NCBI GenBank assembly: GCA_902766785.1
Contig: CACXEO010000011.1
Span: 1 to 42,819 of the forward strand
DNA length: 42,819 nt
Source of the DNA: Oscillospiraceae bacterium
GTDB lineage: Bacteria > Bacillota > Clostridia > Oscillospirales > Ruminococcaceae
Reading direction: 5' to 3'
The translations under genes were made by a program, and so were the position numbers. Positions within the stretch are counted from its first letter, which is position 1; each line of letters starts with the position of its first letter. The notes under the pieces are model-generated. The model saw nothing but the letters and a program-made list of their open reading frames with translations. It did not search any database and had not been told where the DNA came from. Below are positions 1-7,142 of this stretch, one piece after another.

Positions 1-56
1 CAAAATTTTAAATAACATTACAGCAAGCGCCGCCGGCGCAAACGGAGGGAATAATT

Positions 57-1004
57 ATGAGATTCAAACCATTTGGAAAAACCGGCCTTGAGGTTTCGGA
101 AATCAGCCTGGGTACCTGGGCTTACGGCAACGATTTCTGGGGCAAAGTCGACGACCGGAACTCGATCGACACCATTCACAAAGCAATCGACCTGGGCGTT
201 ACGATGATTGATACCGCGCCCGCTTATGGCGACGGCCACGCGGAAGAAGTTGTCGGAAAAGCGATCAAAGGCCATCGTGACGACCTGATTATCACTACGA
301 AATGCGGCATTCTGCCTCGCCATCCGGACGGTAGCGTCAACAAATGCCTGAAGCCGGAGAGCCTTTTTAAAGAGATCGACGCGTCGCTCAAACGGCTTGA
401 CGTCGATGTAATTGACGTATATCTGCTCCACTGGCCGGACGTCAACACCCCGCTGGAAGCAACCGGCGAGGCGATGGCGAAAATTAAGGAGAGCGGAAAA
501 ATTAAGCACTTCGGCGTCTCCAACTTCAGTATTGAGGAGATTGAGACCCTGCAGAAATTCCTCCCGGTTGAGGTTTACGAGCCCCATTACTCCATGCTGG
601 AGCGCGACAACGTGGGAACCATGAAATACTGCGAAGAAAAAGGAATTGCCGTTATGACCTACGGGGGCCTTGCCGCGGGGCTTCTGACCGGCAAGTTCAA
701 GGAAATCCCGAAATTTGAGGAGGGCGACAACCGCGCCGGGTTCTACCCCTTCTTTGAAGAACCCACCTGGTCCAAGGTACAGGCGCTTCTTACAAAGCTT
801 AAAGTGATTGCCGACGGCCACGGCCGCCCGCTCTCCCAGCTTGCTATCAACTACCTGGCGCAGAAATCTTACGTCTCCAACGTCATCGTCGGCGCAAAAC
901 GCCCCGACCAGATGGAGGAAAACGCCAGAACCATGGAGTGGAAGCTTACCGATGCCGAACTCGACCTCATTGAGAAATACTATGAGGAAACCATGCTGGG
1001 TTAA
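57..1004 (+). CDS. Aldo/keto reductase
   Basis: NAD(P)H-dependent oxidoreductase of the AKR superfamily, cytosolic, 315 residues, full length. The AKR catalytic tetrad is visible: Asp52 and Tyr57 in IDTAPAYGDG, Lys82 in IITTKCG and His125 in YLLHWPD. The C-terminal part has the cofactor-loop pattern NVIVGAKRPDQ. The ATG is preceded by GGAGGG at 44-49 with good spacing. The substrate cannot be told from sequence; family members reduce aldehydes, ketoses or keto-steroids. It is followed directly by a strong terminator shared with the convergent XRE gene, so it is probably the last gene of its transcript; the upstream neighbour lies outside the window. Confidence 0.93.
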   Translation: MRFKPFGKTGLEVSEISLGTWAYGNDFWGKVDDRNSIDTIHKAIDLGVTMIDTAPAYGDGHAEEVVGKAIKGHRDDLIITTKCGILPRHPDGSVNKCLKPESLFKEIDASLKRLDVDVIDVYLLHWPDVNTPLEATGEAMAKIKESGKIKHFGVSNFSIEEIETLQKFLPVEVYEPHYSMLERDNVGTMKYCEEKGIAVMTYGGLAAGLLTGKFKEIPKFEEGDNRAGFYPFFEEPTWSKVQALLTKLKVIADGHGRPLSQLAINYLAQKSYVSNVIVGAKRPDQMEENARTMEWKLTDAELDLIEKYYEETMLG

Positions 1005-1027
1005 GGGATCTGGAATAGAATAAAAAA

Positions 1028-1059
1028 GAAGACCGGAACAAGTTCCGGTCTTCTTTTTT
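1028..1059. terminator. Bidirectional terminator between aldo/keto reductase and XRE gene
   Basis: A perfect 12-bp stem, GAAGACCGGAAC / GTTCCGGTCTTC with a 2-nt loop, is flanked by an A-run on the left and a T-run on the right, so it can terminate both the plus-strand reductase and the convergent minus-strand XRE gene. Confidence 0.9.
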
Positions 1060-1270
1060 ATTCAACTTTTCTATTATTCGTTAAGCCCGCTAAATAATCA
1101 AGACTCACATTATAAAATTTTGCAAGTGTAATTGCAAAGCTCAGTGGTACTTCTCTCTCTCCGCTTTCATATCTGGCATACGTTGTTCGGTGCATTCCTA
1201 ACATTTCCGCAAGCTTTCTTTGGGTTAAATCAACGTCTTCCCTTAAATCTCTAATTCGCTGGTAGTGCAA
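1058..1270 (-). CDS. XRE-family transcriptional regulator (single HTH, about 70 aa)
   Basis: Small DNA-binding repressor consisting almost only of a Cro/C1-type helix-turn-helix. Helix 2 and 3 are visible in LTQRKLAEMLGMHRTTYARYESGE, followed by the usual FAITLAKFYNVSLDYLAGL tail that ends the fold. I place the start at a TTG (1268-1270) because AGGAG sits just upstream and the protein then begins with the usual YQRIRDLRED; a longer reading from a TTG at 1327 would run through operator DNA. It is divergent from the four-cysteine gene at 1373, and the intergenic region carries two perfect palindromes. It most likely represses that gene, possibly also itself. No effector domain is present, so the signal it senses is not evident. 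Confidence 0.88.
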   Translation of the reverse strand: MHYQRIRDLREDVDLTQRKLAEMLGMHRTTYARYESGEREVPLSFAITLAKFYNVSLDYLAGLTNNRKVE

Positions 1271-1281
1271 ATGATCATCTC

Positions 1282-1306
1282 CTGTCAACAGTATTCCTGT
1301 TGACAG
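1282..1306. promoter_or_regulatory. Palindrome 1 (10-bp arms) over the -35 element
   Basis: Perfect inverted repeat CTGTCAACAG-N5-CTGTTGACAG. Its right arm contains the TTGACA -35 box (1300-1305) of the plus-strand promoter, and its left arm abuts the ribosome site of the XRE gene. Probable operator of the neighbouring XRE protein; inferred from position. Confidence 0.7.
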
Positions 1307-1328
1307 TGTACACCATTTGGTGTACAAT
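1300..1328 (+). promoter_or_regulatory. Promoter of the four-cysteine gene with embedded palindrome 2
   Basis: Consensus TTGACA (1300-1305), 17-bp spacer, TACAAT (1323-1328). The spacer and half of the -10 box are filled by a second perfect palindrome, TGTACACC-ATTT-GGTGTACA at 1307-1326. A protein bound here would exclude RNA polymerase, so simple repression is the obvious model. Confidence 0.8.
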
Positions 1329-1372
1329 AATGTCTCTGGGACACCATACGGAGTCCAAAAGGAGGTTTATAG

Positions 1373-1549
1373 ATGCCTGAAAACACCTGCGGGGACTGCC
1401 GGCATTTCCGGCTCCATTACATCAAGTACGAGCGTGGACATTACGCGCCGCTCTCCTATGGCCACTGCATCAAACCCCGGCGCAAAAAGCGGTACGCCGC
1501 TGACCAGGGATGCCCTTACTACCAGGCGCGGGAGCAGCCCGAGCAATAA
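1373..1549 (+). CDS. Small four-cysteine protein (58 aa), paralogue of the one at 16671
   Basis: No named family recognised. A 58-residue basic protein with cysteines at 6, 9, 32 and 47 in the order CxxC...C...C, suggesting a single structural zinc-binding unit. AAAAGGAGG lies 8 nt before the ATG, and a consensus promoter with two palindromes precedes it, so it is very likely translated although short. It aligns with the 69-aa protein at 16671: N4-T5-C6-xx-C9, F12-R13, H15-Y16, K18, then GHC, KPR-type basic stretch, and C-x-Y-[YF]-x-A-R near the end. The divergent XRE gene probably controls it. Function unknown; the charge and zinc-ribbon-like spacing would allow nucleic-acid binding, but that is only a suggestion. 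Confidence 0.8.
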   Translation: MPENTCGDCRHFRLHYIKYERGHYAPLSYGHCIKPRRKKRYAADQGCPYYQAREQPEQ

Positions 1550-1593
1550 CGTTTATTACAATATGTATTATTTGTTCAATTTATACTATATAA

Positions 1594-2379
1594 TCATTCT
1601 TCCAGCGTCCAGCCTTCATCCCCGGCGTAGATCATCCGTTTGGTCATCCCGCCGTCAATGACAAGGTTCTGACCGTTGATAAAGCTGTTAGCCGGGTCGC
1701 AGAGAAACATCACCGCGCGGGCGATGTCCATCGGTTCGCCTACCCGCCCGGATGAATGCTGGGAACAATCGGCTTTTGTATAGACCGGGATATAATCCGG
1801 GTCATGATAACTTCCGGTATCAATCCAGCCGGGGCTGACTGCGTTGACCCGCACCTTGCCTGCCAGACTGGCGGCAAGGGCATGGGTGAGCGCCGCAATC
1901 CCGCCCTTAGCGGCGGAGTAGCTTTCGGTATCCGCCTGGGACATGAACGCCCGGGTGGAACAGAGGTTTACCACAGCAGCATCCTTTTCAAAAAGGGGGA
2001 GCAGCAGCTGAGTCAGGCGATAGGGGGCCGAAACGCCGACCTTGAGAACGTAGTTGAAATCGTCCCAGCCGCAGCCGGAAAGGATTCCCCGCTTTGTCAG
2101 GCAGGCGTTATTAATGAGGTAATCAACCTTGCCGCAAACGTCTTTTACAGCTTTGACAAAGGTTTCAAGAGAACTTTCCTCTGCGATATCTCCATAATAA
2201 AACAGGTGCTTTTTGCTTCTGCCAAAGACCTTAAGCCGCATCAATATTTCGCGGCCCGCTTCCTCGTTGAAGTCGATCACCGCGACCGAAGCGCCCTCTT
2301 TGGCAAATTCCTCGGCAATACAGCGCCCAATCCCCAGCGCGCCGCCGGTGACCACACAGACCTTGTCTTCAAACCTCAT
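1594..2379 (-). CDS. Short-chain dehydrogenase/reductase (SDR)
   Basis: Classical SDR oxidoreductase, 261 residues. Rossmann glycine motif TGGALGIG at 11-18, an Asp at 36 ending strand 2 (favours NAD(H)), NNA at 90-92, and the catalytic Ser141, Tyr154, Lys158 (YSAAK). The family's PGWIDT segment after the active site is also present. Its start lies 1 bp after the QueH stop, with GGAGG inside the end of queH, so it is translationally coupled and is the last gene of the minus-strand operon. Substrate unknown; annotation software would likely call it a glucose or 3-oxoacyl dehydrogenase by default, which the sequence does not justify. Confidence 0.92.
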   Translation of the reverse strand: MRFEDKVCVVTGGALGIGRCIAEEFAKEGASVAVIDFNEEAGREILMRLKVFGRSKKHLFYYGDIAEESSLETFVKAVKDVCGKVDYLINNACLTKRGILSGCGWDDFNYVLKVGVSAPYRLTQLLLPLFEKDAAVVNLCSTRAFMSQADTESYSAAKGGIAALTHALAASLAGKVRVNAVSPGWIDTGSYHDPDYIPVYTKADCSQHSSGRVGEPMDIARAVMFLCDPANSFINGQNLVIDGGMTKRMIYAGDEGWTLEE

Positions 2380-2380
2380 C

Positions 2381-3025
2381 TTATTTTGCCTCCTTTTTCA
2401 GGCGGTTTTCCGCCTCTTTTTTTGAGAAAACACAGCCGCAGTAATTCTGGCGGTAGAGCCCGTATTCTTTTGACAACTGGATCGAACGCTGGTATCCGCC
2501 TTTTTTCTTGAAATCGGACGGAAGCCATTGGATGCCGAAATCCCGCCCTGCCGTTTCTCCAATCACCCCCAGCTTGTCCGCCCGTTTCAGCGGGCTGATG
2601 GAAAGGGTGGTTGTGAAATAATCAAAACCCTTCTCTGCGGCAAGCGCAGCCGCCGCCCGCAGCCGGAGAGTATAACAGGCAAAGCATCGTTCGCCGCCTT
2701 CCGGAATATTTTCAAGTCCCTTTACCGCCTCATAAAATTGCTCCGGGCAATATTCCCCCTCTAAAAAAGAAACGGGGTGCTTAACAGGCATGGCAGAAAT
2801 CAGCCGTTTTTGTTCCTCTACCCGGTGGCGGTACTCCCCCTCCGGGCCGATATTCGGGTTGTAATAATAGACAGTGACTGCAAAAAAATTGGACAGATAC
2901 TCCAGAACGTAGCTGCTGCAGGGCGCACAGCAGCTGTGGAGCAGCAGGGACGGAACCTTATCGTCCCGCTCCAGCCGCCCCAAAAGTGTTTCAAGTTCCT
3001 TTTGATAGTTCCGGTTTCTGTCCAT
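2381..3025 (-). CDS. queH: Epoxyqueuosine reductase QueH
   Basis: Final step of queuosine tRNA modification: reduces epoxyqueuosine to queuosine in the tRNA wobble position, the non-orthologous replacement of QueG. The 214-residue protein shows the family's cysteine set: C32, C33 and C36 in HSCCAPC, C114 and C117 in RCFACY, and C196/C198 in NYCGC. QueH proteins bind a 4Fe-4S cluster plus an adjacent iron through such residues. The start chosen is the ATG after GGAGGAAAATATTTT; an upstream in-frame extension of 18 residues has no ribosome site. It sits between the chromate-type transporters and an SDR, with no other queuosine gene in the window. Confidence 0.92.
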   Translation of the reverse strand: MDRNRNYQKELETLLGRLERDDKVPSLLLHSCCAPCSSYVLEYLSNFFAVTVYYYNPNIGPEGEYRHRVEEQKRLISAMPVKHPVSFLEGEYCPEQFYEAVKGLENIPEGGERCFACYTLRLRAAAALAAEKGFDYFTTTLSISPLKRADKLGVIGETAGRDFGIQWLPSDFKKKGGYQRSIQLSKEYGLYRQNYCGCVFSKKEAENRLKKEAK

Positions 3026-3051
3026 AAAATATTTTCCTCCGCGTACAGGCG

Positions 3052-3621
3052 CTAGGCCGGTAAGAACGGGTAAATACACAGGCCGAGAACACCCGCACCC
3101 AGCATGATGAAAATTGGGTTGACTTTAAATTTACGGAGCACAAAGAGCCCCACGCCGAAAATACCGGCCGCAACCCAGTCCACCTTTTCAATGGCGAAGC
3201 TCCAGAGGGTATCCCCGCCCCAGAGCGCAAGGATCAAAATCCCAACACCGGCCGAAGCAATGAGCGAGACCACGGCGGGCCGCAGGCCGCTCAGCGCGCC
3301 CTGAATCAGCGAAAGGCCGTGAAACTTATAAAAAAGATAAGCCAGCAGCAGTACAATGATGCAGCTGGGCAGCACACAACCAAGGGTCGCAGCCGCAGCT
3401 CCGCCGATGCCCGCGACTTTCATGCCGACAAAGGTGGAGGCATTGATGGCAATCGGCCCAGGCGTCATCTGGGAAATGGTGAGGATGTCGGTAAATTCAG
3501 TCATGCTCAGCCACCCGCTGTCGACAACCTGAGTCTGAATCAGGGGCAGGGCCGCATAACCGCCGCCGAAACTGAACAGGCCTACTTGGAAAAAGCTCCA
3601 GAGAAGTTCCAGATAAATCAT
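3052..3621 (-). CDS. Chromate transporter half-subunit (ChrA/CHR family), second of pair
   Basis: Integral membrane protein of the short-chain CHR family, 189 residues with about five to six hydrophobic segments. Contains FSFGGGYAALPLI near the N-terminus and the MTPGPIAINASTFVG motif typical of CHR domains. Short CHR proteins work as pairs of unlike halves, and this one overlaps its partner by 4 bp (ATGA), so the two are translationally coupled and probably heterodimerise. The family exports or imports oxyanions such as chromate; in anaerobic gut clostridia the physiological substrate is uncertain. Confidence 0.9.
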   Translation of the reverse strand: MIYLELLWSFFQVGLFSFGGGYAALPLIQTQVVDSGWLSMTEFTDILTISQMTPGPIAINASTFVGMKVAGIGGAAAATLGCVLPSCIIVLLLAYLFYKFHGLSLIQGALSGLRPAVVSLIASAGVGILILALWGGDTLWSFAIEKVDWVAAGIFGVGLFVLRKFKVNPIFIMLGAGVLGLCIYPFLPA

Positions 3622-4202
3622 TTCCCGCCCTCCTTTGCCGCCTTGTTCCGTTTTTCCCGAATGACTGTCGCAATAATCCCGACAGCGGCGCAGGCAAGGA
3701 TGACAAAGACGACGTTGACATCAAAAAAGTAGGCCACAATAAAGGCGGCAAACATAATAATATAAGACAGCACACTTTTTTCCTTGGCGACATTGACAGC
3801 CATTTTGATGACCGCGTCCACAATAACCGCGGCAACGCCCGCCTGCATTCCCCTCATAACGGTGGCGACCACGTAATTGTCGCGGAATGCCTGGTAGAAA
3901 AAAGAAATGATTGCAATGATAACAAACGGAGGCAGGACTGTCCCCAGCATGCTGACCATGGCGCCCAGCACACCGCCCAGCCGGTAACCGATGATAATTG
4001 AAGCGTTGACCGCAATGGGTCCCGGGGCCGACTGCGCGATTGCAACCATGTCGAGCATTTCTGTTTCGTCAATCCAGCCGTATTGGTTGACAAATTTCTT
4101 CTGCATCAGCGGCACAATAACATAGCCGCCGCCAAAGGTAAAAGCGCTCAGCGTAAAGGTAGAAATAAAAATTTTCCAATAGAGCGCAGGGGTTCTCTTC
4201 AA
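3618..4202 (-). CDS. Chromate transporter half-subunit (ChrA/CHR family), first of pair
   Basis: Partner CHR-family membrane protein, 194 residues from the start chosen. Shares FTFGGGYVIVPLM and the SAPGPIAVNASIIIG motif with the downstream half, in which the same positions are recognisable, so the two arose by duplication. I take the TTG at 4200-4202 as start because GGGAGGA precedes it with 6-nt spacing; another TTG at 4221-4223 lies in frame but lacks a ribosome site. Ends in a basic tail (REKRNKAAKEGGK) expected to face the cytoplasm. Co-transcribed with the 2-hydroxyacid dehydrogenase upstream (41-bp gap). Confidence 0.9.
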   Translation of the reverse strand: MKRTPALYWKIFISTFTLSAFTFGGGYVIVPLMQKKFVNQYGWIDETEMLDMVAIAQSAPGPIAVNASIIIGYRLGGVLGAMVSMLGTVLPPFVIIAIISFFYQAFRDNYVVATVMRGMQAGVAAVIVDAVIKMAVNVAKEKSVLSYIIMFAAFIVAYFFDVNVVFVILACAAVGIIATVIREKRNKAAKEGGK

Positions 4203-4243
4203 ACAAATTCCTCCCGATTCCAACTGTACGTTCTTTTCACAAT

Positions 4244-5206
4244 CTACCGTTTCCGGTACCCGGTGGCAAAATCCACGATATTTTCAAGCGTCTCACCCGC
4301 GAGCAGCTTTTCGAGATTCCGCTCGAACAGCTCCGCGATATAAACTTTGGTCTCGTCCAGCCCAAAGCCGCCCGCACAGTGCGGGGTGATAACCACATTG
4401 GGGTATTCCCAAAGCCTGTGGCCCTCCGGAAGAGGTTCGGGGTCGGTGACGTCCACCCCTACGCCCCAAAACTTTCCGGCTTCCAGTGCGTCGCAAAGGG
4501 CTTCGGTATCAATTGCGGAGCCGCGCCCAACGTTGAGCAGCACTGCGTCGTCCTTCATCAGAGCCAAACGCTCTTTGCCTATGATATGGGTGGTTTCCGG
4601 CGTACCGGGCAGGGCCATAACGACGGCGTCTGCCCGCGGCAGGACAGAATCGAGGTCTTTCATCAGGTACATTTCATCATAACAGTCTGGCTTCTCCCCG
4701 GGCGTGCGGCGCACACCGATGACATAGCTGCCAAATGCCTTAACACGTTTTGCAAATTCGGTCCCGATATTCCCCGCGCCCAGAACCAGCACCGTGGCGT
4801 TCATCAGCGTTTTTACCCGCCCGGCATTTTGCCAAATCCCCTTATTCTGATGGTCACGGAGCAGGTGCAGCTTTTTGGTAAGCATCAGCAGCACCCCCAT
4901 CAGGTGTTCCGAAATGGTGAGCCCATATGCTCCCGTGGCGTTTGTGAGAAGCGCCCCGTCCGGAAGCAGGCCGGGCTCGAGATACTGGTCGGCGCCTGCA
5001 CTGTTTAGCTGAATCCATTGGAGCAGACGGGTTCCCCGGATCAATTCCGGGTCGGGGTTCCCAAAAATCACATCCGCCCCCTGCACCTCTTCCCGGGTTG
5101 GGTTTTCAGCGAAATGGAAGGCGAGAGAAGGGTAATTGCCGCATAGTTTGTTCCTACTCTCCTGGTTCATTGGAAAGACTACTAAGACGTTTCGTATTGG
5201 TTTCAT
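4244..5206 (-). CDS. D-isomer-specific 2-hydroxyacid dehydrogenase family protein
   Basis: NAD(P)-dependent oxidoreductase of 320 residues. The nucleotide-binding motif GAGNIG is at 143-148 and the catalytic triad of the family is present: Arg228 (GRGS), Glu257 (DPEPLP) and His276 (TPHCAGG). It resembles the shorter phosphoglycerate-dehydrogenase-like / hydroxypyruvate-reductase subgroup without an ACT domain. Substrate is not predictable. It heads the operon with two ChrA halves, QueH and an SDR and has its own strong promoter; AGGAG precedes the ATG, somewhat far (about 11 nt). Confidence 0.92.
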   Translation of the reverse strand: MKPIRNVLVVFPMNQESRNKLCGNYPSLAFHFAENPTREEVQGADVIFGNPDPELIRGTRLLQWIQLNSAGADQYLEPGLLPDGALLTNATGAYGLTISEHLMGVLLMLTKKLHLLRDHQNKGIWQNAGRVKTLMNATVLVLGAGNIGTEFAKRVKAFGSYVIGVRRTPGEKPDCYDEMYLMKDLDSVLPRADAVVMALPGTPETTHIIGKERLALMKDDAVLLNVGRGSAIDTEALCDALEAGKFWGVGVDVTDPEPLPEGHRLWEYPNVVITPHCAGGFGLDETKVYIAELFERNLEKLLAGETLENIVDFATGYRKR

Positions 5207-5241
5207 AACCCACCGCTCCTTTTTCCCAAATGATGGTATTA

Positions 5242-5270
5242 ATTATAGGCTGTTTCGGCGTTTAAGTCAA
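5242..5270 (-). promoter_or_regulatory. Promoter of the 2-hydroxyacid dehydrogenase-chrA-queH-SDR operon
   Basis: Reading the minus strand: TTGACT (5270-5265), 17-bp spacer, TATAAT (5247-5242), about 35 nt before the start codon. Near-consensus sigma-A promoter. Confidence 0.8.
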
Positions 5271-5299
5271 CGAAAGATCCGCTGCCGGAAAGCCAACCG

Positions 5300-5329
5300 T
5301 TTACTAAAGGATAACGCCTGTGCTACAAT
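5300..5329 (+). promoter_or_regulatory. Promoter of the HAD hydrolase gene
   Basis: TTTACT (5300-5305), 18-bp spacer, TACAAT (5324-5329), 34 bp before the ATG. Divergent from the promoter at 5242-5270. Confidence 0.6.
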
Positions 5330-5363
5330 ACAGGTATATACTTTTTACAAAGGAGCCAGCCGT

Positions 5364-5963
5364 ATGATCCGCAGCCTGATTTTTGATATGGGAAACGTTC
5401 TTTTAGACTATAATCCCAAAGTATGCCTTGACCTCTATTTAAAGCATGAGGATGATAAAAAACTGCTGATGCAGGAGCTGTTCCAAGGACCCGAATGGGT
5501 GGAAGCGGACCGGGGTTTCATCAACAGCGCCGAAATGTTTGAATCAATTCGCAGGCGGGTGCCGGAACGCCTCCACAGCGCACTCAAGCAATGTATTGAA
5601 GGGTGGCAGGTCTGCATGAAACCGCTTCCCGGCGCTGAACTTTTTTTACGTGCTGCTAAAAACGCCGGATACGGAATCTACCTGCTTTCCAATGCAAGCT
5701 CCTCTGTTTATGAATATTTCCCGAAGTTTCTCCCATTTGAATTTTTTGATGGGTACGTCTTTTCCTCAGACGTTCACCTGTTGAAGCCCGATCCTGCTAT
5801 TTACCGGTACCTGTTCGAGCGGTACCAACTCAAACCGGAGGAATGCCTTTTCATTGACGACCGGGCAGATAATGTGTCCGGGGCCGTCAACACCGGAACG
5901 GAAGGGGCCATTTTTAACCGAAATTTTGATGAAATTAAGGAGAAGTTTTCCCTTGGTTTTTAG
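5364..5963 (+). CDS. HAD-family hydrolase (YihX-like)
   Basis: Cytosolic haloacid-dehalogenase-fold phosphatase, 199 residues. Motif I is FDMGNVLLDY with nucleophile Asp8, as in YihX-type sugar-phosphate phosphatases where GN replaces the usual second Asp; motif II is YLLSNAS, motif III the Lys in LLKPDP, motif IV FIDDRADN. The helical cap inserted after motif I fits subclass I. The ATG at 5364 follows AAAGGAGC; longer upstream readings have no ribosome site. Stand-alone gene with its own promoter and terminator. Substrate unknown; alpha-D-glucose-1-phosphate is known for YihX itself. Confidence 0.9.
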   Translation: MIRSLIFDMGNVLLDYNPKVCLDLYLKHEDDKKLLMQELFQGPEWVEADRGFINSAEMFESIRRRVPERLHSALKQCIEGWQVCMKPLPGAELFLRAAKNAGYGIYLLSNASSSVYEYFPKFLPFEFFDGYVFSSDVHLLKPDPAIYRYLFERYQLKPEECLFIDDRADNVSGAVNTGTEGAIFNRNFDEIKEKFSLGF

Positions 5964-5977
5964 ATTAACAGCAAGGA

Positions 5978-6015
5978 AAACGCCTGCCGGAAATCTTCGG
6001 CAGGCGTTTCTTTTT
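5978..6015 (+). terminator. Terminator after HAD hydrolase, convergent with thioredoxin
   Basis: Twelve-bp stem AAACGCCTGCCG / CGGCAGGCGTTT with an 8-nt loop followed by CTTTTT. Confidence 0.88.
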
Positions 6016-6020
6016 CCGGG

Positions 6021-6338
6021 TTAACGGTACTGTTCAATCAGCGCCGCGTAGTTCGACTTCGGACGGACGCCGACCTCAGTTGCCAGCGTTTCTCCGTTTT
6101 TGATCAAAACCACGGTGGGGATGCTCATCACCCCGTATTGGGCCGCAAGCTCCGCATTTTCGTCGATATTCACCTTAAAAAAGCGGACCTCCGGGTTTTC
6201 CTCCGCAAGCTCGGCAATGACCGGGGCCAGCATTTTGCACGGGCCGCACCAGTCCGCGAAAAAGTCGACCAGCACTAAGCCCTCCGCCTGTTTGACAGCC
6301 GTTTCAAACTCGGATTCCTGTAATACTGCAACACTCAT
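6021..6338 (-). CDS. trxA: Thioredoxin
   Basis: Dithiol-disulfide oxidoreductase of 105 residues, the normal thioredoxin length, cytosolic. Active site WCGPC at 30-34, the conserved Asp25 in VDFFADW and cis-Pro74 (SIPT) are all present. AAGGAGAT precedes the ATG. It is a single-gene unit converging with the HAD hydrolase; no thioredoxin reductase is nearby. The region upstream holds the 76-bp tandem repeat, whose nearest copy lies at about the distance of a promoter from this gene. Confidence 0.95.
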   Translation of the reverse strand: MSVAVLQESEFETAVKQAEGLVLVDFFADWCGPCKMLAPVIAELAEENPEVRFFKVNIDENAELAAQYGVMSIPTVVLIKNGETLATEVGVRPKSNYAALIEQYR

Positions 6339-6390
6339 TTTTCAAATCTCCTTCCATTACAGTTTTAGTATTGGTTATATTTTGTTTTTT

Positions 6391-6542
6391 ATAACGAACG
6401 AAGTGAGTAAAAAGGTTCCGGGGCACCCGTTCGCAAACTCTGTTTGCGCTAATGGGTCGGGTTCTTATAACGAACGAAGTGAGTAAAAAGGTTCCGGGGC
6501 ACCCGTTCGCAAACTCTGTTTGCGCTAATGGGTCGGGTTCTT
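6391..6542. repeat. Two tandem copies of a 76-bp palindromic repeat
   Basis: Identical units at 6391-6466 and 6467-6542, each starting ATAACGAACG and ending GGGTCGGGTTCTT. Each unit contains a hairpin CGCAAAC-TCT-GTTTGCG (first copy 6432-6448) with outer pairing ACCC/GGGT, and a wider CGAACG/CGTTCG pairing. It lies upstream of trxA and downstream of the small membrane-protein gene. Behaves like a REP/BIME-type intergenic element; no protein-coding signal is credible across it. Confidence 0.85.
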
Positions 6543-6554
6543 TACAAAACAACG

Positions 6555-6582
6555 GTTACAGCAACGTTTCCGCAGCTGTAAC
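6555..6582 (-). terminator. Possible terminator hairpin of the small membrane-protein gene
   Basis: Eight-bp inverted repeat GTTACAGC / GCTGTAAC with a 12-nt loop; on the minus strand it is followed by the T-rich CGTTGTTTTGT. Weak but well placed, about 75 bp after the stop codon. Confidence 0.4.
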
Positions 6583-6655
6583 AGCTATTCTGGTGAAAGT
6601 CCAACATTCAAAAGACATTCGGTCAAAGACTATATTTACTGCAAAGAACTGAAAA

Positions 6656-6964
6656 TTATACTTTCCCCAGTTGAGGGTCACAGCTTTTTGCCGCCTGCGC
6701 TTTTTCAATGCGAACATTTCGGTAATAGAGCAGTGTGTCAATCGCCACCATGATCAGGTTTAGGATATACAAGGCCAGCACAATATCGGGCGAGTATAAG
6801 ATTTTATTGATAACCCCAGCCACATAGCCGACAAGAATTGCATACAGGAAAACAATGCTTTTGCTGCCGACTTTCCGGCTGGTGTAGGATTTATAAATAG
6901 AAATCGGCCATGAAATGCCGAAGCATAAAAGCATGATGGCTTCGAAGATTTTAAAATCGGCCAA
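6656..6964 (-). CDS. Small integral membrane protein (PQ-loop/SWEET-like repeat)
   Basis: About 102 residues with three hydrophobic segments. The pattern CFGISWPISIYKSYTSRKVGSKS resembles the half-repeat of PQ-loop/SemiSWEET-type proteins, in which a Pro in the first helix and a following short basic loop recur; the family is hypothesised, not certain. No ATG fits; I use the TTG at 6962-6964 because GGAAG precedes it by 8 nt and a strong promoter begins transcription only just upstream, which excludes the longer reading frame to 7123. The C-terminal tail is polar. Nothing in the neighbourhood indicates a substrate. Confidence 0.6.
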   Translation of the reverse strand: MADFKIFEAIMLLCFGISWPISIYKSYTSRKVGSKSIVFLYAILVGYVAGVINKILYSPDIVLALYILNLIMVAIDTLLYYRNVRIEKAQAAKSCDPQLGKV

Positions 6965-6997
6965 AAACTGCACTTCCAATCTAAATTTTCTAAATAT

Positions 6998-7026
6998 ATT
7001 ATAGCAATTCAGGAAAATTTTTGCAA
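6998..7026 (-). promoter_or_regulatory. Promoter of the small membrane-protein gene
   Basis: On the minus strand TTGCAA (7026-7021), 17-bp spacer, TATAAT (7003-6998). The predicted transcript start leaves only about 25 nt of leader. Confidence 0.75.
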
Positions 7027-7063
7027 GGAGCGGTTCGTAACAGCAAAATATATCCCACCGTAT

Positions 7064-7092
7064 TTGACAGCCCATTTTGAAACATCTATAAT
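7064..7092 (+). promoter_or_regulatory. Promoter of the AEC transporter operon
   Basis: Consensus TTGACA (7064-7069), 17-bp spacer, TATAAT (7087-7092), followed by a 50-nt leader and AAGGA before the ATG at 7143. Confidence 0.88.
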
Positions 7093-7142
7093 TGATGTAT
7101 TCCTGTATCAAACATTTCAACACTACAAAAAGGACCGATCAC

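Noticed and set aside
6391-6542. CRISPR array
   Set aside because: Only two immediately adjacent copies with no spacers; no cas gene in the window.
6304-6652. Open frames on both strands across the 76-bp repeats
   Set aside because: They repeat the same amino-acid pattern because of the DNA repeat, have no ribosome sites and overlap trxA signals.
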